Source: Pseudothermotoga hypogea DSM 11164 = NBRC 106472
GTDB lineage: Bacteria > Thermotogota > Thermotogae > Thermotogales > DSM-5069
Length of the DNA stretch: 64,000 nt
Assembly: GCF_000816145.1 (NCBI RefSeq)
Contig: NZ_CP007141.1
Coordinates: 1,302,001 to 1,366,000, forward strand
Direction: 5' to 3'
Part shown: positions 36,912 through 44,897 of the stretch, piece after piece
Layout: the number at the start of each line of letters is the position of its first letter
Position numbering within the stretch: the stretch's first letter is position 1
Position numbers and translations under genes: made by a program
The notes under the pieces: model-generated
The model's input: only the letters and a program-made list of their open reading frames with translations
What the model was told of the DNA's origin: nothing
Databases searched by the model: none

Positions 36912-39251
36912 TCAAATCTTTCTGAACGTGATCTTCAAATTCTTCGTTCCTGTCGTTTCGACTCTGTACAGAAAATCGTCCAGTCTCGAGACCGTCAAAT
37001 CTGGCTCCGTTCTCACGGCGAAGCCTTCGGGGCAGAAAAAGTAGATCACGCTGTCGTTGACGTTCTCGCACTCGAGACGGAACGAGTTCTCACTTTTTAT
37101 TTCACTTAAAATTGCTGGTTTCGCGTTGGAAAGACCGAATTTCAAATTTGTGTACTCCAAAGCGTAGTCAATACCTTGCAAATTGTATCTGACTGAGAAT
37201 TCGTCTTCGAGGACAAATTCGAACGGAGTTTCTGCAACGATTTCCCCAAATCGTGGCTTCTTCGGTTCGAAAGTCACCTTGATCGGTTTCCGCGACAAAT
37301 TCTTGAAACGGTATTCAAAGCTCTTACCTTTTCTCACGAACTCGATCCTCACCGTACTGTCCGCGACCTTCAGATTGTCGATGACGAACCTTTCCCAGTG
37401 TATGGGTACTCTCGGTCTGAAACGCAGAATCTTTTCGAACGCATCGACCTCTAAACCGAACGTTCCCTCCATAACAGACCAAAGAATAGGACCAACGGAG
37501 AAGAGTTGATGGGGAACTGCCGTGATGATTGGAGCAAAAACGTCTCCAGAGAAAAGCTCGGAGAGATGGGTTGAATTCTCCTCCGAAAATGCTCTGAGCG
37601 CGGCTTTCACGATCTGCCATCCTTCAAGGATATGGTCCGTTTCGTACGCAGCTTTGGCAACGAACCCGTTTATGAAGTACCAAACGCTACCGAGGTTGTA
37701 GTTTATCGGGTCGTAATGCTCACATACGTCTATGGATCTGGCACCCCACCTCGTCATGACATCGCTTCTCAACATCTTCCGCATGGATCGCTTCGATCTG
37801 TCTGGATCGAGCACACCGAAAGAGATTGGAAAGGCAGGCCAAGGGGTCAGATAAGGGAAGAGTTGATCCGAAGCGTTGATGGACAGAAAATACGAACCTT
37901 TGACCTCGTCCCAGAAGAATCTCTCGATGGAGGTTTCAACCTTCTCGATCTTTTCTCTCAGCTCACGGCAGACTTCTTCTTCCCCCATTCTTTCGAAGAC
38001 TCTTTCCAACTTCTTCATGGCAGCAAGATAGATCCCACTCGTGTATATCTCGTACTTCGATCTTCTGAAGTCACTGATTTCCAGCGCTCCAAGACCGGCT
38101 CTGTAGTTGACTATCAAACCAGTCTCATCGCACAACGAGTCGTAAAACTTCAGGGCCTTCAAGATTTTTTCTCTGTACTCTTCAACGAACTTCGTATCGC
38201 CTGTATGCAAAACGTAGTTCGCGCACGCGAGCAAGAACCACGCTGTCGTGTCCGCGTGCAAAAAGGCAAAACCTTTGTACTTGTTGAACCAATCGATGAA
38301 ACCGTGAGATTGAGATATCTCGTGTGGGATCCTACCTTCCTCGTTCTGGAAAGAGAAATAGAAAGCGAGGCTCTTTTTCACCGTCTCCACATCGTTGAAT
38401 CCACAGATCGAAAGCGAGTTTATGGAAGCATCACCCGCAAAGAACCATGCGAAGCCAGCTCTGGTGGACTTGCCCGAGGGACCAACGCCGGCGATCAGAC
38501 CTTCACCGAGGTTTGGATTCTCGATCAGTCCCTTCAGCATCGATAACTTACCCCATTCGAAGAATTCGTTCAGTTCTTCGTCTGGCGTTTCAATTCTCAG
38601 AGTGCTCGATGAATAGTTTCTGTAGTGTTCGTTGGCTTTCTCAATCTCTTGATCCAGACCCTCCTCGATCTTCAGCAACTCTTGGCAGGCCTTCTTGCCC
38701 ATCGCACCACCGACGATGCTCACCACGAAACGATTCACACCTCGAGAAACATGCAACTTGAAGGTGTGAGGATTGTCAGAGAAGGCGTGATCGCCTTCTT
38801 TTGAATACTTGATGGCTCCAACGGATCGAACGATCGCAGAAAAGCTGTCGGTGGGTTCGGAGATCAAAAATCCGTTCAAGGAATCGGACCAATGACAATA
38901 CTGACCACCGATCGCGCCGGGCCACATGAGATTCAGTTCAGGCTTGAAGGAAACGATCATCTCCAAATCTGTGGAAGCGTTGACATCGTAGATCAGAAAA
39001 CAACCTGGAAAATCTATCGGAGCAAAAGCCCGCTCTTCGAGTTCAAAAAGTGGATGTGCGTAGGAAATCTTCACTATCTCGGGTCTGAAGACGATATCGT
39101 TTGTGAACAGAGTCAAATCGTGCGTGTCCATGGTCTTGGGAATCCAAACGCTCGTCTTGAGATTGGCGATCAGCTTGACGGGCCAGCTCCAAACTTCCCA
39201 ACCTTGTCCGAAGAAACCCATCATGCAGGAACGCTTACCGATGCTCTCCAA
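36912..39251 (-). CDS. GDE-like (alpha/alpha)6-barrel glycosidase
   Basis: About 779 residues: an N-terminal beta-sandwich with FFGQGWEVWSWPVKLIANL, then an (alpha/alpha)6 barrel with GFAWFFAGDASINSLSICGF, ADTTAWFLLACANYV and PINYNLGSVWYFING. It is clearly paralogous to the 31556-34591 protein but lacks that protein's N-terminal domain. No export signal, so it should act on imported sugars. The frame has no ATG; TTG at 39251 has CAGAGG nearby. The coding frame continues upstream as NLKTRQRLY to a run of seven A at 39277-39283, beyond which an ATG with a good ribosome site lies one frame away (see findings). Confidence 0.7.
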   Translation of the reverse strand: MESIGKRSCMMGFFGQGWEVWSWPVKLIANLKTSVWIPKTMDTHDLTLFTNDIVFRPEIVKISYAHPLFELEERAFAPIDFPGCFLIYDVNASTDLEMIVSFKPELNLMWPGAIGGQYCHWSDSLNGFLISEPTDSFSAIVRSVGAIKYSKEGDHAFSDNPHTFKLHVSRGVNRFVVSIVGGAMGKKACQELLKIEEGLDQEIEKANEHYRNYSSSTLRIETPDEELNEFFEWGKLSMLKGLIENPNLGEGLIAGVGPSGKSTRAGFAWFFAGDASINSLSICGFNDVETVKKSLAFYFSFQNEEGRIPHEISQSHGFIDWFNKYKGFAFLHADTTAWFLLACANYVLHTGDTKFVEEYREKILKALKFYDSLCDETGLIVNYRAGLGALEISDFRRSKYEIYTSGIYLAAMKKLERVFERMGEEEVCRELREKIEKVETSIERFFWDEVKGSYFLSINASDQLFPYLTPWPAFPISFGVLDPDRSKRSMRKMLRSDVMTRWGARSIDVCEHYDPINYNLGSVWYFINGFVAKAAYETDHILEGWQIVKAALRAFSEENSTHLSELFSGDVFAPIITAVPHQLFSVGPILWSVMEGTFGLEVDAFEKILRFRPRVPIHWERFVIDNLKVADSTVRIEFVRKGKSFEYRFKNLSRKPIKVTFEPKKPRFGEIVAETPFEFVLEDEFSVRYNLQGIDYALEYTNLKFGLSNAKPAILSEIKSENSFRLECENVNDSVIYFFCPEGFAVRTEPDLTVSRLDDFLYRVETTGTKNLKITFRKI

Positions 39252-39282
39252 GTAGAGCCTCTGTCTCGTCTTGAGGTTTTTT

Positions 39283-39996
39283 TCATCCTTCTTTCACCTC
39301 GTGGGTTCGAACGTAGTTTCTTACGTCCTCTACATCAAGCTCTATGATTCTCTCGTAGGCTTCTAACGCTTTCGGAAGATCTCTGTTCAGTATCGCTTCG
39401 CACAGCTCCCTGTGGTAAGGTAAACCTCTATCACCGAAGTCCGTCAGGCCGAGTGGTGAGCGCCAGAGGATGGAAAGGATGGGAAAGAGAGTTTCAAAGA
39501 TGCTCAAAAGGATCTTGTTGTTCGCGATCTCGAATATCTTTCTGTGGAATCTTTCATCGGTCTCGGCAAGATGCTCATGGCTCTCTATGGATTTCTCAAG
39601 ATCTGAGAACACGAACTTCAATTCGTTCAGCTGTTCTTCGGTGGCGTTGAGAACGGCAAGTCTTATCGCACCACTTTCTAAACACCTTCTGACTTCCAAC
39701 AGTTCCAGTATGTCTCTCGGCTCGTCGGACTTGACTTTCAGAGAGATGTTGAAGGAGATGTTCAAGCCGTTCTTTTTAATCACGTAAGTGCCACTCCCAT
39801 GTATCGTCTTGGTGATGCCTTCCAGTTCTAAGAGCCTCAACGCCTCTCTCACGATCGTTCGACTCACGTTGAAAGTTTCCGCGAGTTTGTTCTCTCCCGG
39901 CAGTTTTTCGATGTTCTCCTCCAAAATCATCTTCTTGATCGCCTCAGCGACCAGATTCGCCTTTCTTTCTTTGCTCGTCTCGATCGTACGAATCAC
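39283..39996 (-). CDS. GntR-family transcriptional regulator, FadR (FCD) subfamily
   Basis: A 237-residue regulator. The N-terminal winged helix has the GntR pattern (LPGENKLAETFNVSRTIVREALRLLELEGITKTIHGSGTYV, about 32-73). The C-terminal helical FCD domain has the metal and effector-binding pattern (ELLEVRRCLE, HRKIFEIANN, YHRELCEAIL). It lies in the middle of the transporter-glycosidase array, so it most likely represses that array until a sugar or uronate-like effector binds. The GTG at 39996 lies inside GGGGGTG, so the exact start is unsure. Confidence 0.9.
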   Translation of the reverse strand: MIRTIETSKERKANLVAEAIKKMILEENIEKLPGENKLAETFNVSRTIVREALRLLELEGITKTIHGSGTYVIKKNGLNISFNISLKVKSDEPRDILELLEVRRCLESGAIRLAVLNATEEQLNELKFVFSDLEKSIESHEHLAETDERFHRKIFEIANNKILLSIFETLFPILSILWRSPLGLTDFGDRGLPYHRELCEAILNRDLPKALEAYERIIELDVEDVRNYVRTHEVKEG

Positions 39997-39999
39997 CCC

Positions 40000-40023
40000 C
40001 TATTCTTTCATCTATTCTTTCAT
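40000..40023. repeat. Perfect 12-base tandem duplication
   Basis: CTATTCTTTCAT occurs twice in a row (40000-40011 and 40012-40023), between the MalG-type permease and GntR genes. It repeats the codons around an out-of-frame permease-like tail described in the findings. Confidence 0.9.
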
Positions 40024-40051
40024 ACCAGTCAGGGCTATGCCCTCAACGATG

Positions 40052-40894
40052 TTATCTCTCATAACCCGAGGACAATTTGATGCCCTGAAGGAGCCATTTC
40101 TGTGCCACAAAGTAAACTACGATCAAAGGAATCGACGAAAGAGTGGCGGCCGCAAGCTGTATCGGATAGTCTATCGTGTACTGCGTTGCAAACATCGCTA
40201 TCCCGACCTCTATCATTCTCATCTCTTTGCTCCTGGTCACTATGAGAGGCCACAGAAAAGACTTCCATGTACCGAGAAAAGTGAATGTCGCAACGGTTGC
40301 GAGGACAGGTTTACACAGCGGCAGTATTATTCTCCAGAAGATCGTAAACTCTGAAGCGCCATCTATCCTTGCCGCATCTTCTAAGCTCTGTGGTAGCGTG
40401 AGCATGTACTGTCTGGTCAAAAACATACCCCATATGTTCCCGAGCGACGGAATTATCAACGCCATGTAGGTATCTATCCACCCCAGGCTGCGAAGTATTA
40501 TGAAACCAGGTATGAGCGTAACCACACCGGGTAGCATCATGAAACCTATGAATATTCTGAAGATGGTATCCCTGCCGGGGAAATTCAACCTCGATAGTGC
40601 GTACCCTCCCATGGATACCAGCAAAAGCTGACCCGCAAGAACACAGATGGACACAAAGACTGTGTTGAAGATGTATCTACCCCAAGGTTGGGACTTCCAC
40701 ATTTCAACGTAATTTTGAAATCTTGGAGTGGTTGGGAACAACTTCGGTGGGAAACTGTATATCTCGAACTGTGCCATGAGAGATGAAGAAACCATGACAA
40801 TGTACGGCAACAGCGTGGAAATGGCTAAAACTGTCAACAGGAATATCGAAACGACTTTCAACGAGATTCGTGAAAATGTTCTTTTCGCAATCAA
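40052..40894 (-). CDS. MalG-type (CUT1) sugar ABC transporter permease
   Basis: A 280-residue inner-membrane protein with six hydrophobic segments. The cytoplasmic coupling loop EDAARIDGASEFTIFWRIILPL is the EAA motif that docks the ATPase. The TTG at 40892-40894 is chosen because AAGGAG lies eight bases upstream; a longer in-frame N-terminus lies inside the upstream gene. No ATPase gene is in the array, so a shared MsmX/UgpC-type ATPase elsewhere is expected. An out-of-frame alternative tail follows the stop. Confidence 0.9.
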   Translation of the reverse strand: MIAKRTFSRISLKVVSIFLLTVLAISTLLPYIVMVSSSLMAQFEIYSFPPKLFPTTPRFQNYVEMWKSQPWGRYIFNTVFVSICVLAGQLLLVSMGGYALSRLNFPGRDTIFRIFIGFMMLPGVVTLIPGFIILRSLGWIDTYMALIIPSLGNIWGMFLTRQYMLTLPQSLEDAARIDGASEFTIFWRIILPLCKPVLATVATFTFLGTWKSFLWPLIVTRSKEMRMIEVGIAMFATQYTIDYPIQLAAATLSSIPLIVVYFVAQKWLLQGIKLSSGYER

Positions 40895-40911
40895 GCCGAT
40901 CACTCCTTGCG

Positions 40912-43134
40912 TCAAAAGTACTGTTGCCAGCTTTCTTTTCCAAAGAGTTTGAACTGGAAATACGTCAGAACCAGCAAAACAAGGAAGAGCATCCAAGACT
41001 GTGCTGCGGCGTATCCCATTCTCAGCTCTATCCAAGCTGCTTCCCATATGTGATAGAAGACCACGTCCGTACTTCTCAAAGGACCACCCTGCGTGAGTAC
41101 GTAAACAGGGGTGAAGACTTGGAACGAACCTATGACGCTCGTGATGAACACGAACATGGTGGTTGGTTTCAAGAGAGGAAGCGTTATCTTGCTGAATCTT
41201 TGGAATCTGTTCGCACCATCTATACTTGCAGCTTCGTAGAATGCTTGTGGTATGCTTTGAAGACCCGCCAAGAAGATCACCATTTGACTTCCCAAAGACT
41301 GCCAGATACTCAACAACATTATGGCTATCAAAGCAGTGTTGGGAGACGTCAACCATGGGATTTTCGGGACACCAAAGATACCCAGTATGTAGTTCAGGAG
41401 GCCGAAATCTCTGTTGAATATCCACCTCCACACGATCGTCGTCGAAACACCCGCCGTGACCACGGGAAGATAGTATACAGTTCTCAACAGTGCCATACTT
41501 CTCGTAGGTCTGTTGACTGCGATTGCGACTAACAGAGAAAAGAACATGCTGATCGGGACCTGCAGAGAAAATAGAGCGGTGTTCTTCATAGCGTTCCAAA
41601 AGAGTTTGTCACGGAAGAGCTCTCTGAAGTTGTCCAAACCGACGAAAGGTTTTGCGGGATCCACCACGTTCCACCTTTGGAAAGCCAGTATCATGGAGAA
41701 GGCAACCGGTCCAACTGCCCACCAAATCAAATGGATGAGTGCGGGTGCCAAAAAGATGTATCCGATCAACGTGGCTCTGAGGAACCGAGGTCGTTCTGCG
41801 TTTTTGATCGCAAAAGAGAGTACCCACAGGAACATGACAAAGACGGCAACCACGATCATTCCCAAGAGCCTCACCTTTGCGGCACTGTTCACAAGCGGCG
41901 TTTCTTCCTTCAGTGCGATAAAGGTTCGCTCACCCGAGGTCATCTTCCAGTAAGTGTAACGAACTTTATTTACGTGAACTTGTCCCACTTCAACATTTCC
42001 GATTTCGTATTTTGATTTCCAGTTTTCTAACGTCTGCGAAAGTCCTCCCCGAAAAGTCGATAAAACGATTCTCCCGTTATGACTCAACATGACTTGAACG
42101 TTCATCAGTTTCTTGACATCTTCGAAACGTCGATTTTCCAAGTAGGTGTTGCCCCAATCGCTCAGCACCTTCGCGGTTGATTCAACGTAGTTCGCGTACT
42201 CTCTCTGCATCGTTCCAGGTATTTGAAAAATGAAGATGTACAGAACGGTCAAGAACAACGGAAAAGAAAACAATGGTAAGAAGCGAAGACCCCTTGCACC
42301 TTTTCTTGCAGCGACGAGTATTCCCACCACCAAAGAAATCGAAGAAACGAGGAACAGGAAGAAGTCGATGAGTTGCAATCGGAAAATACTCCTCTTGAAT
42401 GGCTCAATCTGTAAGCAATTTATGATAAAACCTTTGAGATTCCATTCTTGGAAATCGAAGATTGGTATCACAGTCAACAACTTCCCATCCGCAGTTAGAT
42501 GGATTTCGGGTGAATGACTCTCCGAAGCTTTCTTCAGAACATCTTTGTCCACAGCGAATCCTTCACCGAAGATCTCTCCAGCTTTTGATACGAAGAACAC
42601 CTTCCGTTGAGTCAGTCGCTCGATCTGAGAGAAAAACTCTTTCGGGAGCATGGTTCCTGACACGAAGACTAAATCCTCACCTTCCGAAGACTGAAGGATC
42701 GTCGCAGTCCTGATCTGTAGACCTTCGCCCAGAGGGTAGAGATCCGTTAGAAAAGTCCCATAGTCTTCGTAGAGAACTGTTTGGACCAAAAGATCGTTGT
42801 ACAAATCATCGGCAGGTAGCTTGCCAAGATCTTTGACCACGTTTCCAGCCAGATCCATCCAGATGACGAAAGAACAGAATTGCAGGAACTTTTGATTCAA
42901 CTCATCCAACCTCGAAATGGACAAATCTTCCTTCAAAAGGATGTCAGATACCCTTTTCTCGAAACTGTACAAGAAGCTGTTCAAAACGAAGGAGCTGGTC
43001 CTCACAGATTCTTTTTCCAGATCTTCTTTGTATTTCATGACGCTCTGTTCCGTGTAAAAAATGGAAACAACAAAAAGGACAGCGGTGAAAAATACCACAG
43101 ATGAGATCGCATACATTTTCGCTTTCTTGCTCAC
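40912..43134 (-). CDS. MalF-type sugar permease fused to a large sensor-like N-terminus
   Basis: A 740-residue protein. The last 290 residues are an ordinary CUT1 permease with the EAA loop EAASIDGANRFQRFSKITLPLL starting near 634. The first 450 are extra: TM at about 8-27, an extracytoplasmic domain to about 258, two TM segments at about 259-281 and 289-308, a second smaller extracytoplasmic domain, and a TM at about 426-446. The outer domains look like Cache/PAS-type ligand sensors (FVIWMDLAGNVVKDLG). The GTG start at 43132-43134 has GGGGTG seven bases upstream. Intact reading through both parts argues against a sequencing artefact. Confidence 0.85.
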   Translation of the reverse strand: MSKKAKMYAISSVVFFTAVLFVVSIFYTEQSVMKYKEDLEKESVRTSSFVLNSFLYSFEKRVSDILLKEDLSISRLDELNQKFLQFCSFVIWMDLAGNVVKDLGKLPADDLYNDLLVQTVLYEDYGTFLTDLYPLGEGLQIRTATILQSSEGEDLVFVSGTMLPKEFFSQIERLTQRKVFFVSKAGEIFGEGFAVDKDVLKKASESHSPEIHLTADGKLLTVIPIFDFQEWNLKGFIINCLQIEPFKRSIFRLQLIDFFLFLVSSISLVVGILVAARKGARGLRFLPLFSFPLFLTVLYIFIFQIPGTMQREYANYVESTAKVLSDWGNTYLENRRFEDVKKLMNVQVMLSHNGRIVLSTFRGGLSQTLENWKSKYEIGNVEVGQVHVNKVRYTYWKMTSGERTFIALKEETPLVNSAAKVRLLGMIVVAVFVMFLWVLSFAIKNAERPRFLRATLIGYIFLAPALIHLIWWAVGPVAFSMILAFQRWNVVDPAKPFVGLDNFRELFRDKLFWNAMKNTALFSLQVPISMFFSLLVAIAVNRPTRSMALLRTVYYLPVVTAGVSTTIVWRWIFNRDFGLLNYILGIFGVPKIPWLTSPNTALIAIMLLSIWQSLGSQMVIFLAGLQSIPQAFYEAASIDGANRFQRFSKITLPLLKPTTMFVFITSVIGSFQVFTPVYVLTQGGPLRSTDVVFYHIWEAAWIELRMGYAAAQSWMLFLVLLVLTYFQFKLFGKESWQQYF

Positions 43135-43162
43135 GATCGGTCACCCCAATTTAAGAAATGAA

Positions 43163-43183
43163 GGAGGGGATCCTGTCCCCTCC
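43163..43183 (-). terminator. Intercistronic hairpin after the second binding-protein gene
   Basis: An eight-base perfect inverted repeat (GGAGGGGA and TCCCCTCC, five-base loop) lies just downstream of the binding-protein stop and before the fused permease gene. It lacks a T-run and probably attenuates or stabilises, as in the operon at 24126. Confidence 0.7.
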
Positions 43184-43188
43184 TCAGA

Positions 43189-44478
43189 TCATTCCACTCT
43201 GCCCTCTTTTATAGCCTTGTCGATCTGTTCAGCCGCCCAATCGAACGCTTGTTTTACCGTTTCGCCCTTGATTATGATCCTGTCGACGGCTTCCGCCCAT
43301 GTTCTTTCGAAGAGAGGTCTGTAGAACTTCGTTCTCGAACCCACTGGTACCCTCGCATAACTCAGCATCTCTATGAAGGCTGCATCTATGGGGCTCGCCT
43401 TGGCCTGCTCCTGAGCTATTTTCTTGTTGGCAGATATGGCCAGCCCACCGACCAAACACCTCTCTCTTTGTGCGTATTCACTGGAGAGCCATGCTGCCAG
43501 CTCGACGGCTAACTTCTTGTTTGCGACGTTGGCTGGAACAGCCCAACCGGAAGCGTAGGTCACAGTAACGTTTTGAACACCCACAGCACACGGGAGCGGA
43601 GCAACACCTGCATCGATCGGTGCGCCCTGTTCTATCTGCTTCTTCACGCTGATCCAGAACCACCTACCAGTGATGACCATGGCAACTCTTCCAGTGAAGA
43701 AGAGTGACGAAGCACCTCCAAGGGCTGCTGCTTCCTCTGGAGTTGGCGCATAGCCTTTCTTCAAAAGGTCGACGTAGAAGCTGTAGGTCTTCACGTTCGT
43801 CTCGCTGTTGAGATAACCTGTGGTTTGAGTGAAATCAGGTGAGAAGACGTCTCCTCCGCCAGCCCACAACAACGGTACGGCGACACCGACCCAGCTCGGG
43901 AAAGCAAATCCCCAAACATCGTTCTTACCGTCTTTATCGGTATCTTTGGCGAGCTTTGAGACAGTCTCCTCGAATTCTTTCAATGTCCATCCCTTTGCGG
44001 ATGGGTAAGGTACTCCGTACATGTCGAACAGTTTTTTGTTGTAGAACACTGCGACGGGACTTGTGTCTTTGGGGAGTGCATAAATAGACCTGCCGAGTTT
44101 GAAAATGTCAACGAGAACTTCGAAGTATTCGCTCAGATTCGTTCCGCTAACTCCTTCCGAGGCCAACCCAGACAAATACGGTGCCAGGTTCAAGAGAAGC
44201 TTTTCTTCCGCATACCTCGGCACCATTTCTGCGTCCAACAGGAAGACATCTGGAGGAGTTCCGGCCGCTATGTCTGTCAGGATCTTTTGGTAATAGTTCT
44301 GAGGTATGGGCTCATAGACAACCTCAACGTCTGGATGCGTTCTCATGAATTCTGCGAGGATCTTTTCGTCCAGCTGTGCCTCGAGTGCTCCCGCCCAGCT
44401 TGCGACTCTGAGTTTCGTCTTACCGAAGCCCAGGGTGACAAGCGCTAAGATCACGGCGATGACGACGAGCTTCCTCAT
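43189..44478 (-). CDS. Extracellular sugar-binding protein, CUT1 family
   Basis: A 429-residue type 2 periplasmic binding protein with signal peptide MRKLVVIAVILALVTLGFG. The core blocks TKLRVASWAG, EFMRTHPDVEVVYEPIPQNYYQKILTDIAAGTPPDVFLLD and the tryptophan-rich GGGDVFSPDF region fit oligosaccharide binding. The ATG at 44476-44478 follows GGGGGAGGTAAGGTT. It is the promoter-proximal gene of the 17 kb array and has the inverted repeat at 44538-44572 upstream. Confidence 0.92.
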   Translation of the reverse strand: MRKLVVIAVILALVTLGFGKTKLRVASWAGALEAQLDEKILAEFMRTHPDVEVVYEPIPQNYYQKILTDIAAGTPPDVFLLDAEMVPRYAEEKLLLNLAPYLSGLASEGVSGTNLSEYFEVLVDIFKLGRSIYALPKDTSPVAVFYNKKLFDMYGVPYPSAKGWTLKEFEETVSKLAKDTDKDGKNDVWGFAFPSWVGVAVPLLWAGGGDVFSPDFTQTTGYLNSETNVKTYSFYVDLLKKGYAPTPEEAAALGGASSLFFTGRVAMVITGRWFWISVKKQIEQGAPIDAGVAPLPCAVGVQNVTVTYASGWAVPANVANKKLAVELAAWLSSEYAQRERCLVGGLAISANKKIAQEQAKASPIDAAFIEMLSYARVPVGSRTKFYRPLFERTWAEAVDRIIIKGETVKQAFDWAAEQIDKAIKEGRVE

Positions 44479-44537
44479 AACCTTACCTCCCCCGTTTTGG
44501 AGGTCCATCAGATGGCCTCCGTTGTTTTTCCCGATTG

Positions 44538-44572
44538 TTGCATACTTGTCTATTCACTAAACAAGTATGCAA
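44538..44572. promoter_or_regulatory. Perfect 12-base inverted repeat, probable operator of the glycan array
   Basis: TTGCATACTTGT at 44538-44549 and ACAAGTATGCAA at 44561-44572 are exact reverse complements separated by 11 bases, 60 bases upstream of the binding-protein start. Arm-to-arm spacing is about two helical turns. The array-encoded FadR-type regulator is the natural candidate to bind here; a hairpin role in RNA is less likely because of the long AT-rich loop. Confidence 0.65.
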
Positions 44573-44682
44573 CTTTCCAAGGGAATTTTACATGAGTTGC
44601 GCGCAGAATGTTTGTAACAAGAATTTGCAATGTTCTAAAGCATTGGAATCTTTCCTCGGGAGGATTCTCCGCCCGTCCTTCC

Positions 44683-44710
44683 AAAATAAAAACGGGCCCC
44701 GAAGGGCTCG
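44683..44710 (-). terminator. Intrinsic terminator with UUCG tetraloop
   Basis: Read leftward, CGAGCCC-TTCG-GGGCCCG is followed by TTTTTATTTT. This is a strong terminator. It lies just after the chemoreceptor relic and would also close transcripts from the HD-GYP gene further right, insulating the binding-protein promoter. Confidence 0.8.
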
Positions 44711-44729
44711 TCTGAGTGAATTTTTTCCT

Positions 44730-44775
44730 TCACATCTTAAACTTTCTCACCTGTTCCACCAAGTGTTCCGCTGTC
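44730..44775 (-). pseudogene. 3' relic of a chemoreceptor gene
   Basis: The leftward frame encodes [15 protein letters not shown] and a TGA stop. The intact chemoreceptor at 25733-27466 ends [15 protein letters not shown], and the DNA matches over about 45 bases. The rest of the gene is absent; upstream the frame breaks at once. The relic keeps its terminator. Confidence 0.75.
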
Positions 44776-44897
44776 GAAACCGGTTTCTCGTGGAGGCAAC
44801 AAACGCAAGAATTGACGCCAAAGATATGGCAAAAGCCTACCGCTTAGGTTAAATCTTCGAAAGCATGTCGAAGACTCATCGAGCGTCTTGGCCAAGA
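44776..44897. other. Non-coding remainder between the chemoreceptor relic and the HD-GYP gene
   Basis: Nothing gene-like is seen. It contains a six-pair hairpin (CTTCGA 44855-44860 and TCGAAG 44868-44873) and a 12-base palindrome at 44886-44897 touching the HD-GYP 3' end; both may be weak termination signals. Confidence 0.4.
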
